Made by a program: the position numbers and the translations under genes. A DNA stretch of 64,000 bases from Echiichthys vipera. Lineage: Eukaryota; Chordata; Actinopteri; Perciformes; Trachinidae. The first letter of the stretch is position 1, and each line of letters opens with the position of its first letter. Of the stretch, positions 11,276-22,460 are shown one piece after another. Where the stretch lies: NCBI GenBank assembly GCA_963691815.1, contig OY829653.1, forward strand, positions 4,888,301 to 4,952,300, written 5' to 3'. The notes beneath the pieces are model-generated. The model was not told the origin of the DNA. It searched no databases and was given only the letters and a program-made list of their open reading frames with translations.

Positions 11276-12261
11276 TACAAATAACACATGGAAACTGCTG
11301 AGTGCGGGTTGTGGTCCATGCTGCAGTTTGGTTACTGTAGAGGACAAATGTGACCTTAGAGCAGCTGGGTCATGACACAAGCTATTCCTGCTTTCACCCC
11401 CGACATCCAGCCTCCCATCACATACCCCCAACACACACACACACAATGCCTGTGCAGTTTGTGATACAGTACAAACTAAATCCCCAATCAAAAGAGAGAA
11501 ACACAACTTACCGTTGACTAAAACACCTTTCTGGAAACACATTATTCTAGAAATATGCAAATACAAGAACAGAATATTAGTTCATATTTGATCAGCGTTG
11601 CTTGGTTTCAGTTTGATGCAGTCGGTTTTCTTTGGGTGCGGTAGAAACTAGCAGATGCCATTAGGAGCACACAGAAAGGACTCTGGGAGCAGACAGGAAC
11701 ACAAGATGGAGGTAGAGATACATGACTTGTCACAGACCCCTTTTTTATTGAAAGTTACCAACTTCTGCCCCTGAAAAGTATTTCTTTGTAACAATAGATA
11801 TTCATACATTCATAAGTAATAAAATAAGCAACACTCACATTAAAGTTCACGAAAAAAGTCCTTTGATATTATTTATGAAGAACTCAACAGTAAATAGCCT
11901 GTCTAATCTGCTTCATCAGGACTAGCCTGCAAAGCTGTGCGTCTTTATCTTGATATTAAGGAACATATTTTATTTTTGAAGCACATTTTCTTTTTTGCTG
12001 TTTGCCTGCTGAAAATGTTTTCCTTGAAATAACTAAGGTCATAAGAAAATATTGCTTTATTCATTTAATGTACAGGACACAGATGTGTTTTCTCTTTGAA
12101 GGAAGTTTGTTTTTGTCTGTTTGCCTGTTGAAAAATTCCTGACAGAGCCGTACAAAAATATTGGAGTATTCATTTAATTATTAAATATAATACGGTACAC
12201 TGTGTTAGGTCTTGGTTCGATAGGTTATATGCAATAATTTTAATATGTTTTAATAAACATT
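11276..12261. other. Intergenic, nothing recognised
   Basis: AT-rich, with a short CA run near 11433. No exon, RNA or known repeat is supported. Confidence 0.4.
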
Positions 12262-12336
12262 GAAGCAGTCCGGCCCTTGGCTTGTAGCAAATTTGTTTTT
12301 TTGGCCCTCTGATGTATTTGACTTTGACATCCCTGG
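12262..12336 (-). mobile_element. hAT (Charlie-like) terminus
   Basis: The minus strand starts CCAGGGATGTCAAAGTCAAA and continues with GAGGGCCAAA and GGGCCGGACTG. This is the usual start of fish hAT elements of the CAGGGGTGTC type. Confidence 0.5.
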
Positions 12337-13756
12337 TTTAGATAAATGCTTTTCTAGTTTGGGGACTATTTTCCTGTTCTGGGGGCTGGGATTTCCTACT
12401 CTCTGGATTAAAGTGGATTTGGATGTTAAGGGAAAAAGTCCACTGTCAAAAAGGAAAGAAAAGAAAAAGGCCCAGATCAAAATAACAAATGTAAGCTTGT
12501 GTGATGTATGCACATTTATGATGTTTCCTGATGTATCACATAACATTGATTTACAGTATACGCTCTGCTCCGTCTGAGACAAAATGCAAGCAAAGAAGAA
12601 AGGGAAGGAAGAAGCTTCTAATCTGATGGGATGGGCCGTGATCGCAGGAAACAAAAATCCGCTCTACAACAATAAAAACAGATGGAGGTCCTGACACAGC
12701 CGGACTTTGGGAAGGAGGAAGACCGGTAGTTTCCTCCGCTCAATCCTGGATAATCTGTTTCAGCTTGTTTCTACATAGTCATAATTTACGAGCATCTGTG
12801 TGTAACAGCCTGATTTATCTGTGGTACTTTTTCTCTTAGTGTTCAAACACCAACGCAATTAGGCTTCATCAAGTTGTCAGAGTGAGGACTGTGACGTCTG
12901 ACAAAAGGCTCCTGTAATTGTCTCAGCTGAGCCACAGACTGCACAGCGGCTGTAAATGTCACCGGAGACAATGGCAGGAGGCTTCAGACACAGAGCTGAG
13001 GGGCCAGAGGGCGAGAGGAGCCTCTGAAGGTGGCAGCTCCTGGTTTAACAGGGGCGGCGAGGTCAGCTCCTTCACAGGGGCTGTTTGGTCTCAGCTCGGG
13101 TTTCCTGTTGCCTTTACCCCCTCGTGTCAGCTGTCCGAGTCGGCACAAACAAAGTGGCCGCTGAAACAACCGTCTGGAAAAACTGCTTCTGACAGATCAG
13201 TGTTGACATTAGCGGGGGTCCCCTGCTCACTGTTCTGGCTCCTGTAAATCAACTATGACCTCTGGTGTAACTGGTCTTCTGCTGTTATGACCTCTCATAA
13301 CACATTTGGCCCACAGTGACTTTCTGCTCCGTATAACATTGTTTTAGTGATTCTGAAGTCCAAACGTATCCACGTGTAACTGATGGTGCTGCAATATCTT
13401 TTTATTTGACTGTACTTTACTTTATAGCCTGCTAATCTGTTTTTCTGCAACCTTTATTTAAAGCAGTATTCATTGATGTCGGGGAGAGTGTAAGTAGCAG
13501 TAGTATTAGCAGTACTTCATCAATGTATGAGCTGTTCTCTGACTGCCACCACCTGAAGGATGTGCTGCCATCTAGCGGATTTATCCTGGTATTACGAATT
13601 CATACACAATTGTTTCTGTTACACACTGGTGGAGAAACGCCTACATATCAGAGCTGCGTGGTAATTCAATCGTATTTCAATGTACTTGACACCATGAGAA
13701 TATCATATTGAGGTTTTGTGATACATAAATATGTTAAATTAATAATAACAGGCACA
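12337..13756. other. Intergenic, nothing firmly recognised
   Basis: The part 12880-13230 is GC-richer and open in two frames but has no homology that I can see. It may be a regulatory stretch upstream of the unnamed gene. The remainder is AT-rich. Confidence 0.35.
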
Positions 13757-13862
13757 TCCACTCAATTCAATTCATTTCAATTCAATTTTATTTATAGTGC
13801 CAAATCATAACAAAAGTTATCTCAGGACACTTTACAGAGTAGGTAAAGACCACACTCTATGA
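13757..13862 (+). mobile_element. Dispersed teleost repeat (TTTTATTTATAGTGCCAAATC)
   Basis: It contains the words TTTATTTATAGTGCCAAATC, CAAAAGTTATCTCAGGACAC and TTTACAGAGTAGGT, a very common repeat in percomorph genomes. The precise class is uncertain. Confidence 0.6.
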
Positions 13863-14249
13863 CTTATTCATGATTTACACAGACCCAACAATTCCCCCGT
13901 AGAGTACGGTGGCGTTGAAAACCTTCACTATAACAGACAGGGACGTCAGACAGACCCAGCTCTGTGGAGGACGCACATCTGTCTGCACCGGAGAGAGGAA
14001 GAAAAGGAGAGAGAGAGAGAGAAAAGACGGACAGATGGACAGAGAGACAAAGACAGAGACAAACACACTTCCAGTAACTATAATAATATCTATATTAATG
14101 TGAATATGACTTATATGTTATGGCGGTTAATACAGCAGAATAGTAGGAACAAGCACAGCTAAGGTGATAGATTATAATAGCAGCAGGAAGCGTCAACACT
14201 CAACACTCAAACGTCATAGAAAATGTTATCTGTAACACTTAGACTTCTC

Positions 14250-14640
14250 TTTATTGATCACTTTGGGATGAACTCCCGCAATGAATTTGAATTTCCAGCA
14301 GCTTACAAAAACACAAAGGAGGTATAAAAAATACAGTATAGGATAACCAATAAACTCTTAGCTAAATAAATACAGAAAGTATAAGAAACAATAAACAGTA
14401 AACAATAAACCCTTAGTCAAATATATATGAGGTAGATAAGAATACAGGTAAAATTAAATTAATAGAAAATGAAATCAGAGAAGTTAAATGTAGAGGAAAT
14501 GTACAAGATAAAATATGTGTGACTGTATATATGTGTATATGACAGAAATGAGCAGTAAGATTAAATTATTGCACTTAAGTGGTGGATAAAGTTATTGCAC
14601 AAAGAAAGAAGAAGATAAGTGTCCACGTATGTAAGAGGTG
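14250..14640 (-). mobile_element. Probable LINE 3' region, minus orientation
   Basis: It starts TTTATTGATCACTTTGGGAT and carries TTTCCAGCAGCTTACAAAAAC and later ATTGCACTTAAG / TTATTGCACAAAG words. These are characteristic of reversed LINE 3' untranslated tails in fish. No coding part is visible. Confidence 0.45.
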
Positions 14641-14985
14641 TCAGGGAATGTCATTTGAAAAACTGCAGTTTTGGTTTTATAATCCGACTTTACATTAGCG
14701 CGTGGTTCAATTCAATGAGATTACCATCAACTGGATTACATAACCCATGACTTCACATACTTGAGCAGATATTATGGCATATTGAGATAAAGTCCGGCTA
14801 ACATCCAAACTGCGTTATGGCGATGTTTACGCCATTTGAACGTCACTTTACATCCTGGTACTTGCATGACGTGCATTCTCATTTTGCACTAAGGTACTTT
14901 TCATTTGTCAAGTACTAAATTCACACAGGAGTATTTATTTATTTATTGAGTTACCATCAAATGAAATGACCTTTATCAGAATAGA

Positions 14986-15200
14986 AGATTTTGGCCGTAT
15001 CTTCCGACCCAAGTACTGCACTTGAGTACATTTTTGAGGTACTTCTACTTTACTTGAGTATTTCCATTTGATGCTACTTTACCCTTCTACATTCCCAATG
15101 TCAGAGGGAGATATTGTACTTATTACTCCACTATATTTAGTAGACAGCTATAATTACTAGTTTCATGGATTACAGTTTTACATAAAGTAACATTATGAGA
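14986..15200 (+). mobile_element. CTTGAGTATTT miniature hAT-like family, partial
   Basis: It carries AAGTACTGCACTTGAGTACA, then TTTGAGGTACTTCTACTTTA, then ACAGCTATAATTACTAG. It is the 5' half of the family and is truncated. Confidence 0.6.
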
Positions 15201-15888
15201 TTAAAAAAAAAAAACATAATTCATAAACCAGTACTTTACAATCAAGTCAGCAGTGTCTAGCTCGGGCCTCTTGTCATGTGCTAAGTACTTTCTATTGACC
15301 ATTTTTAAAACCTATTTATACATCTTTTTATATTGTCCCATGTTTTTTTTCTTCATGCCTTTTATGACTTATGTAAAACACTCTAACTTGTCTACTATTT
15401 CCTTGTTGCTGAGAGGTGTACAAATAAACTTGCTGTGCTGGCACACCAAGGTTTTACTGATATAAGAGTCTCCAAACTGCCAGATTTGTAAATGTGAAGA
15501 AACTAAATGCTAGGACTTCTTCAAGACAGAAAGAAATATTATTTATTCACATAATTTACTGTATCTCTAAGTGAACACTCTACATGCAGTACCTCTGTGG
15601 ATGGGACTGGTACAGTATGAAGATTTTCGAGATGGGTCGAGGGCACTTTGTTTGCACCGTTGCTAAGTTCCTGTTTTTGTTGAATGTCCTACTGAGCTCA
15701 GCCCACTTAACTTAATTCTTTTTGTTAAGGAGACTAAAGGCGCTCGTTACTAAGCAGCACTTTATGTGTGTTGTGTCTGCTACTTTCTCCTGTGGCTACC
15801 GCTGTGCTCCTGACACACGAACAAACTCGTAAGGAGACATCTCCAGCAAACTCCAGGTAAGGAGATATTTGTCCATCAGCAATTCAAA

Positions 15889-16323
15889 ATGGCTCCCTAC
15901 AGTGTGTTGCACCCACTGTCCTCGGTCTGCTTCGAAGAGAAAATCAAATTCTCTGCAAGTCAGCATCTCTCTTTAGCAAGAAGCAAATGGTTCACGCTCC
16001 CGGAGACTGAGAGTGGCAGCGACGTGTGGAGCATCGAGCCACCGGATTTCTCTCTGAAACTGTACAGGTCTCTGTCAGTTCCTCAGAAGAAAGAAAAAAA
16101 GATACGTTCAAGCCTAGCTGTACCTCAACCAAGTGCAACGAAGAGGAGAAGTGGAATATCTCTACCAAACGTTTTACATGAGAGCTTCCAGAGAGAAGAG
16201 ACTCCAAAGTTCGTCACGTCACACAGGCCTCCTGATGCTCTGGAGTCCGAGCTGATGTTTGTTAAGACTGGGAAGTACCTGTCTGGGCCTTATAAGAACC
16301 CCAAACCACATAACTTCAGACCG
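15889..16323 (+). CDS. Unnamed gene, exon 1 (residues 1-145)
   Basis: The ATG at 15889 is the first in frame; the frame continues open to CCG|GTGAGT. It encodes MAPYSVLHPLSSVCFEEKIK at the start and ends with the conserved-looking GKYLSGPYKNPKPHNFRP. Codon use is balanced, unlike nearby AT-rich chance frames. Confidence 0.72.
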
Positions 16324-18962
16324 GTGAGTGTCTGCAAACACAAAATACGCTTTAAACCTTCTTCTGAACGTTTATCATACGTATGTATGTATGTATGTGT
16401 GTACGAATGGTGATGAACACACAGCCTGAACGCAAGAAAGGCAAGCAGGGTCACGCTCATCCCCTTGGAGTGTAGCACACGTCTCCGTAGTTTGTAATGT
16501 TTGCTTTGACCACATGATGGCGATAAACAGTTAATAAAAATAAATGTATTTGTATTACTGATTTCAGCTCGACGAGGACCTTCCAGGCATAATTACTTCA
16601 TATGAGAGAGATCCCGGTAACCTGAATTTAAAAGTGAAACACTTGGACATTAGTAAGTGGATCAACTTCACTCTTTACATGCTCAAGTTAATTTGGGCTT
16701 AAAGTGTCTTAGAATTAAGTGTTCTGAATGTTTCCATTTGTGAGACTAGCAGTTATCAAAACAAATGTATATTTTATAAATGTATCTACTGAAAATAATA
16801 ATTATTGCATTTAAAGAAGACTTGTTTAAGGAGGGTGGAACATGTCTTTTTCAGTCAAGGGCCTTTTTATCTACAGTTTCACGTACCTGTAAGCACAGAT
16901 GACAGACTAAATAAATATATATTTTCTTTTCCAGTTCGGTCGACTAGATCCGAGTCAGACTGGAGTTCGAGGGCCACCATGACGAGGATGGACACATATA
17001 AACCTGAAGAGCCTAGATGGGATGCAAAGCTCATACTGCCTCAGCTGCCCTGGCCTCCAAAATCTGCCTCCTATACTGTCAGTGGTGTTTTGGCATCATA
17101 TCTACCTAGAGCAGGGGTGTCCAACTCAGGCTCGTGGGCAAAATCTGGCCCGTGGTGTAATTATATTTGGCCCGCAAGATCATATCAAGGTTCTATGAGA
17201 GCTTGCCCGCGAGTATAAAGCACATATACTTCTCTGTTGACAAACATGAGCATCCATGCTACCAGTGTCTTCAGACAAACTTAATCCACCCCTCCCTAAA
17301 AACGGCCAAAAGAAAGATGGAGAACAGGATCTTTCAGTAGCGGTGGGAGGCAGATGATCTGTTTTTGAAGGTAAAGAGCTGTTGGTCTTGTATGAAGAGC
17401 CACCGTGGCTGTAACCAAAGAATAAAACAGAAGAAACACCACGACAAGAACAAGGACCTGCACTGAATAGGTTCAACATTACACATCTGGAGAGAATCTT
17501 TTTTTGTAAATATTGAGTTTGGCCCGCAACTTTGTCCCAGTTTTTAAATTTGTCCCACTGTGAATTTGAGTTTGACACCGCTGACCTAAAGAATCACTTC
17601 CATGTTACATGTTGTCCGTCCCAAAGGAGCTGGGCTCGAACTACAGTCATGTGATCATCATGCAGACTGTGTTTCTGCTGGAATGAATGAATGAATCTTT
17701 AAAAAGATTGTTTACCATAGTTTTCATAAGGAGCTTAGTTTTTACTCCACCGCATTCATCTGACAGATATAGTTACTTTAAGATTTACATACAAAGCAAA
17801 TGAGTTTATCAAATATGATGCATTCTTATAGATTAAACTCCCCGTCTGCATATGAGGTAGTTAAGATCACTACCACAGTAAAATAACACTTACATACTGC
17901 ATTGATGCCTCAATAATCATGATCCAATAACAATACTTTGAGTACTTTGACTTTTTAAACTTTAACTACATAGTGTTGTTAATACTTTATTTTTTCAATG
18001 CAGTCGTAAAGAAACAAAGATCAGCTAAATTATGACTCCAACAAACAAACAGTGTGGTTTCAGGTGCTTTATGAAAAACCTGTTTAATTTACATTGCCTG
18101 ACTAAAGCTACCTGGTGTATTTTAGATTACTTAGCCTTAGGGTAATATTTATAATTTACAGCAGTTTAGACAGTTCTGGAGTCAGAAATATGTTAATAAT
18201 GACATTTGAATGTTTGTTTCACAGAGACACCGACGAAGACGAGGAACGTACAGCGCCTTCTTAGACCGCGTGGAGGAGAAACTTTCAAGATCGTGGGGAA
18301 AGTAGATCAGGACTTATATACATTTTAACATGTGCATATACTTAAATCATTGAAATAACCACATCACAATGACCACATCAGTGATAATGCAATGTTTTAT
18401 TCAAGTTAATACAATGTATGTTTTATTTAGAGCCATTTCCCAACACATATTGCTGTTTATTTTTAAATGTTTTTAGATAAGAAGTGAAACGACATATTAG
18501 CACTGACATATTCAGAGCATCTTTGAGCTTATGGCAGAAGACATGCAGTTACTGCGGTGTCATGAAGGTCATCACACCGCATGATGAAGCCCACTGGGCC
18601 ACAGACAGCTGCTCATTTGGTACCCCAAGAATTATAAACATGCAAAGCCTGCACATGTTCGAAGCATACCTGAAATAGCTGCACATATGCGTTCAGCGAG
18701 TCATCTGTGACTAAGTGCATAACTCACAAACTAAATATAAAATGAAAAGAATATCAGTGACTGCATTAACCACGCGGCCCACAGGCTGCCATGTGTTTGT
18801 CTTATTCTTATCCCGTTATTCTTTGCAATAATGAGCGAGGTAATGAAATCTTCCAGCTCATGCATGGCTATTAAATACTTTACTTACTATTGTCTTTTTC
18901 TTTACAGGACTGTGCAGAAGTCTGATGGCAGCAGAGAAAAATCTGTACAGGGAAAAACATAA
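15889..18962 (+). CDS. Unnamed 247/264-residue protein gene, 4-5 exons
   Basis: Exons are 15889-16323, 16568-16652, 16935-17077 and 18225-18305 (TAG), or 18225-18301 joined to 18908-18962 (TAA). Phases 0, 1 and 0 join cleanly. The donors are GTGAGT, GTAAGT and a weaker GTCAGT. The acceptors follow pyrimidine tracts. The product is soluble and basic, with no signal peptide or membrane segment. It has a Ser/Lys-rich N-terminal half, then PYKNPKPHNFRPLDEDLPG, IITSYERDPGNLNLK, LPQLPWPPKSASYT, a basic RHRRRRG and a C-terminal helix YSAFLDRVEEKLSRSW. I do not recognise a catalytic domain. It may be the fish counterpart of human C7orf78, an uncharacterised gene that I believe lies near ARL4A, but this is memory and needs a search. 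The gene sits between vwde and arl4a, and points towards arl4a. Confidence 0.72.
16568..16652 (+). CDS. Unnamed gene, exon 2
   Basis: The acceptor is GATTTCAG|CTCGAC and the donor is GACATTA|GTAAGT. It encodes LDEDLPGIITSYERDPGNLN and then LKVKHLDI, leaving one base that completes Ile with exon 3. Confidence 0.75.
16935..17077 (+). CDS. Unnamed gene, exon 3
   Basis: The acceptor is TTTTCCAG|TTCGGT. It encodes RSTRSESDWSSRATMTRMDT, then YKPEEPRWDAKLILPQLPW and PPKSASYT, ending in phase 0 at ACT|GTCAGT. If the donor were skipped, the frame would run 47 codons further, entering the adjacent hAT element. Confidence 0.72.
17112..17583. mobile_element. Non-autonomous hAT element with 8-bp target duplication
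   Basis: The left end CAGGGGTGTCCAACTC and the reverse complement of the right end, CAGCGGTGTCAAACTC, form terminal inverted repeats (14 of 16 match). Flanks are ACCTAGAG at 17104-17111 and ACCTAAAG at 17584-17591, an 8-bp duplication with one change, as expected of hAT transposases. Both sides have GGCCCG words. It is 472 bp long with no transposase. It lies 34 bp after exon 3 of the unnamed gene, inside its intron. Confidence 0.88.
17735..18000 (+). mobile_element. Miniature hAT-like family, internal part
   Basis: It contains TCTGACAGATATAGTTACTT, TCAAATATGATGCATTCTTA and TAGATTAAACTCCCCGTCTG, the middle of the CTTGAGTATTT family. The ends are not preserved. Confidence 0.55.
18225..18305 (+). 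CDS. Unnamed gene, exon 4 with TAG stop
   Basis: The acceptor is TTGTTTCACAG|AGACAC. It encodes RHRRRRGTYSAFLDRVEEKL and then SRSWGK before TAG at 18303. The stop overlaps a possible donor (GGAAA|GTAGAT), so an alternative splice would remove it. Confidence 0.7.
   Translation, partial: RHRRRRGTYSAFLDRVEEKLSRSWGK
18908..18962 (+). CDS. Unnamed gene, possible alternative last exon
   Basis: It follows a good pyrimidine tract and acceptor (CTTTTTCTTTACAG). Joined to exon 4 at 18301 it is in frame and gives TVQKSDGSREKSVQGKT and TAA. An AATAAA signal follows at about 19011. The donor GTAGAT is weak, so this exon could instead be 3' UTR or unused. Confidence 0.4.
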
Positions 18963-19189
18963 AAAGTAACATCAGTTGTAAAGTTATGGTACACAGTAAA
19001 GAGTCCGTCCAATAAATCCTCTATTTTCTTCTATTGTATATGAATTTTGCACAGGACTACTTAAACGGACAAACATACCAACAAATAAAATCTAAAAATA
19101 CTGAAAGATTTTTAATCTTTTTGGTGACTTTGCATTATACCATTTTTATTAGCTAGATAGCAATAAAACAACTTATGCTACACACTACA

Positions 19190-19300
19190 CAGTACTTGTA
19201 ATCCACTACATTTCAGAGGAAAGTATTGTACTTTTTACTTTTTATGATCAATTTATAAAATATGATGCTGTATAATAGATTTAGCCAATTTGACAATGAA
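19190..19300 (+). mobile_element. Miniature hAT-like family, fragment
   Basis: ATCCACTACATTTCAGAGGA and ATCAATTTATAAAATATGAT identify the same family; the ends are truncated. Confidence 0.5.
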
Positions 19301-19379
19301 ACTGCAACAACTGGGTCCTTCATATGATGCCATGGGACAAGCTTCAATTAAAAAAAAAAAAAAAAACATTTATTAAACT

Positions 19380-19540
19380 TAAAAAAGGTGTCTCCAGCAA
19401 CACGGAGCTGCCTGTGGACGCCTGTCTGTAAATAATGCAGGGAAACACAGCAGCGCACATCTGCAGATATGTATACACCTGAAAAACGCAAATATGGGCA
19501 GATAATATCGGCCGGCCGATGTATCGGTCTATCACTAATA
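19380..19540 (-). mobile_element. hAT-like end (GATAGACCGATACATCGGCC type)
   Basis: On the minus strand the terminus reads TAGTGATAGACCGATACATC followed by GGCCGGCCGATATTATC, a frequent vertebrate hAT-derived end. An A-run lies just to its left. Confidence 0.5.
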
Positions 19541-19899
19541 TAAGTTTCTTGAAGACTATTAAGTCTTGAGATATATTCATTTATTTCAGGTGATTTTCTA
19601 TAAACAGTGGTTAATAAAGTCAAATAATATGGCAGCATGGCAAAACCTCAAGTAAAATCCTCTCTTTCCCATTGGGTCAGTTTGTATTGTACTGTACTCT
19701 ATTGTTACTGTGGATGTTATATTGTTACTGTGTATGTTTTGTGTTTTATTGCCTGTCTCACAAAATCAAACCATGTATATATAATATGTATATGACTGTG
19801 TGTGCAGTCTATGAATCAAACAAACGCATGTAACCTACAAGAAAAGCTAAGAAACAGGTCATGGAAGCTGTTTTGTGTGTTATCCTCCATGCACGGTGG

Positions 19900-19982
19900 G
19901 CTGCTGCGTAGTGAACGTGCTGCTTTTCCGGCCTCTCGGACCAATCATTTCAAACAAAAACATGCGGATGAATGGGGCGGCG

Positions 19983-20016
<34 letters not shown>

Positions 20017-20660
20017 GGACAGAAAAGAGAAAACACGCCAATTCACCGAGCTGAATCCACGGTACGTTTACATTTTTACCTTTAACGGTTACTAACGTTT
20101 AACGAGTTTGGCTAGTAACCGTTACTAAGCTAACGTTAGCTTACCCACTAGCATTCCGGGGTGTTTCTATGGTAACTGAATGTGCTTGTATGGTTTAATA
20201 AATAAAAATAAAGCCCCAAGATTGTCGACTAACGTTAGCTTACATTTTTAAAAAACAAAGTGTATAAAGGGCACGACACTTTCAGTCAAAACTCCAATAT
20301 CTGCAACTTGAAACGTCAAACGTACATTTTTCTGGTTAGTTTAAAACAAACATACACGACGTTTGAATGAAATGTACCTTTGCTGCCTCTCCACACGGCT
20401 TTTTACAAATCAAAGTCATTTCAAAACACACCGGCGTACTGTTAGAAATATACTAGCGGATCAAAAACAGTTAATTATTGATGACAAAAGTATAAACTAT
20501 AAATGGTGTGACGGACAAGACGGAGCAACAGGTGATCCTGGTTCCCGGGCAAGACGCGTGATTGACAGCCGCGTCAGCCAATCAGCTGTCAGAGAACGGA
20601 GTCCGCGCACCAATCGCATGCACCCGCAGTGTTCGAGTGGGCGTTGATCCAGACTGACAG
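19900..20660 (+). promoter_or_regulatory. arl4a: arl4a promoter region, CpG-containing
   Basis: This stretch is CpG-rich compared with its surroundings. It has two forward CCAAT boxes at 20578-20582 and 20610-20614, about 30 bp apart, and a reversed ATTGAC/ATTGG-like site near 20561. A short (AC)n run lies at 19985-20014. No TATA box was seen. Its position upstream of a candidate non-coding first exon supports a housekeeping-style promoter. Confidence 0.5.
19985..20014. repeat. (AC)n microsatellite
   Basis: A run of about 15 AC units in the arl4a upstream region. Confidence 0.95.
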
Positions 20661-20763
20661 CGGTGCCATCAGCGGTAGAGACACACAGGGACACACCGAG
20701 GACAGACAGGCGGGGTGTCTCCGCTTCTGAGAGAGGATTTTCGGTCGTCGTTGTTGTTACGAG
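20640..20763 (+). other. arl4a: Candidate arl4a non-coding exon 1
   Basis: A GC-rich, ATG-poor stretch downstream of the CCAAT boxes ends in a possible donor GAG|GTGGGA at 20764. The coding exon has a good acceptor at 22460, so a 5' UTR intron of about 1.7 kb is likely. The start site and donor are inferred, not observed. Confidence 0.4.
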
Positions 20764-21253
20764 GTGGGAAATACACCGTGAGCTGAATTTTTTAGGTTGT
20801 TTTAGACGCTGGAAATGACCGCGGTTGTGCTCAGAGAGAGGGTTGGGTCTACTGTTTTCTCTACAGATGGCTCAGACTGGTAGGTAGCCAAATTTGGACT
20901 GCACATGAAAATGCATTTGCCCACCTGCTCGTGTAAATACTTGTCATTCATGTGTAAATCTAGGACAATCTCACATTTAGATAAAAATACAGGCAGCATT
21001 GTCATTGGAAACTACACTGTATTTCTTTTAATTTTGTAGTAAAATGACAGTAAACCTAGCAAACAGGCCCCAGTAGGAATGTTACAGTGATACCATATGA
21101 GCTGAATTCATACATGTAGAATAATGTGGTGGCTATAAAGAAATGATCTTTGCTGTTTACTGCACAGCCTTTTGTGTGACTTTATGCAGCCTATGAAATG
21201 TAAGTAATCCCCTGTCATGGCACATTGGATAGTGATTGTTGATTTGTCTTACA

Positions 21254-21680
21254 GCTGGGTAATATGTCAATATAACGACATTGTGATATCATATCAGACT
21301 AGATATAGTATATTGCTAAAAGGTCTGCTCCTGGTCACAAAGGATCTTTTACAGCATGTGACACATTACTGTGTACTTTGACTGCGAGATAAGACAGATG
21401 AATACGCCCATATGTATTCATCATACACATGAATACCCATTTCTCAGAAACTACAAACTGTTGCATGTGAGAATCGTCTGTAGCGGCAGAAAAAAACCCC
21501 GCTACATTTTCAGTATAAACATATTCAGTGAAAAATACATGTTTTAATTATTTTTGCATACTGATGAAATGCTCACTTGGTATTGCAGAGTACGTGATAG
21601 AGACACCTATCACGTTACACACAGTGATTTGATCCATTGTTATTGTAAAAACACTTGACACAGATTTACAGATTGACTGT
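21254..21680 (+). mobile_element. Possible hAT-like repeat in arl4a intron
   Basis: CAGCTGGGTAATATGTCAAT followed by a GTGATATCATATCAGACTAG-like segment, with GTTATTGTAAAAACACTTG further right, resembles a common GGGCGATAT-type fish element. Its ends are uncertain. Confidence 0.4.
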
Positions 21681-22154
21681 GCACCTTTTTAAAAAGAAGA
21701 ACAACGCAATCGTCCTTCCTGGAAAGTTGGAGGCAGTAAAATACACCCTTGCTCAATCCAGTACACTTTTGTTGCTACAGCCTTTCTTGGTCTGGTATGA
21801 CGAGTAGCTTATGGTGGCTTGTGTTAGCAAACTTCAGATAGATGTTGTTGTGTAACTTGCATTTCTCAGTTTGTTGACTTTGTGACTCTTATCTACTGTT
21901 CGGGAATTGATCATGTTCTTAAAGCAACAGACTCGAGAGAATGTAGGGAAATGAACTGTGCCATTATCCTGTAACTTCCACCTGCGGCCACAGCGATTGT
22001 TCACTCAAAGTTACATATAGTGAATAGTCTCACTTTAAGTGGCACTGCTTCTGTAAGCCGCTGTTATAACCACAATAACATTTGACTGAAAAGGATTTGC
22101 ACTAATAACTTATAATATACTGTACCCTTTTGTAAATATACATTTTAAACACTT

Positions 22155-22290
22155 TTACACTGGCCTGGGAACGCCTCAGGATCCCCCAGTTAGAGCTGGT
22201 TAATGTGCCCCGGGAAAGGGAAGTTTGCTAAAGCTGCTGCCCCCGCGACCCGACCCCGGATAAGAGGCTGAAGATGAGATGAGATAAAAG
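22155..22290 (+). mobile_element. LINE 3' end fragment
   Basis: It contains TGGGAACGCCTCAGGATCCC, GGGAAAGGGAAGTTTGC and CTGCTGCCCCCGCGACCCGA with CCCCGGATAAG. This is the end of a fish LINE reverse transcriptase reading frame, whose usual form ends in WERLRIP and a CPRDP segment. It sits about 170 bp before the arl4a coding exon. Confidence 0.7.
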
Positions 22291-22369
22291 CGTTTGGTTT
22301 TCACGTTATTTGCCAGCTGCTGCTTACTGACTCTGCCTTTGTGTTTCTGTTTCTATTTTGATTTTAATT

Positions 22370-22450
22370 GTTTTAATATGTGTACGGGAGAAAACCATAC
22401 AAAATGTCATTGTATTAAGGATGATGACAATAAAGAGGATTCTGATTTGT
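22370..22450 (+). mobile_element. LINE/SINE 3' tail next to arl4a acceptor
   Basis: ACAAAATGTCATTGTATTAAG followed by GATGACAATAAAGAGGATTC resembles the standard LINE tail of the form AATTTCGTTG...TGACAATAAAG. It ends about 10 bp before the acceptor AG at 22459-22460. Confidence 0.55.
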
Positions 22451-22460
22451 CTGCTTCCAG

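Noticed and set aside
15857..15880. GTAAGG...CATCAG as an intron before the unnamed gene's ATG
   Set aside because: It would be 24 bp long, far below any workable intron size.
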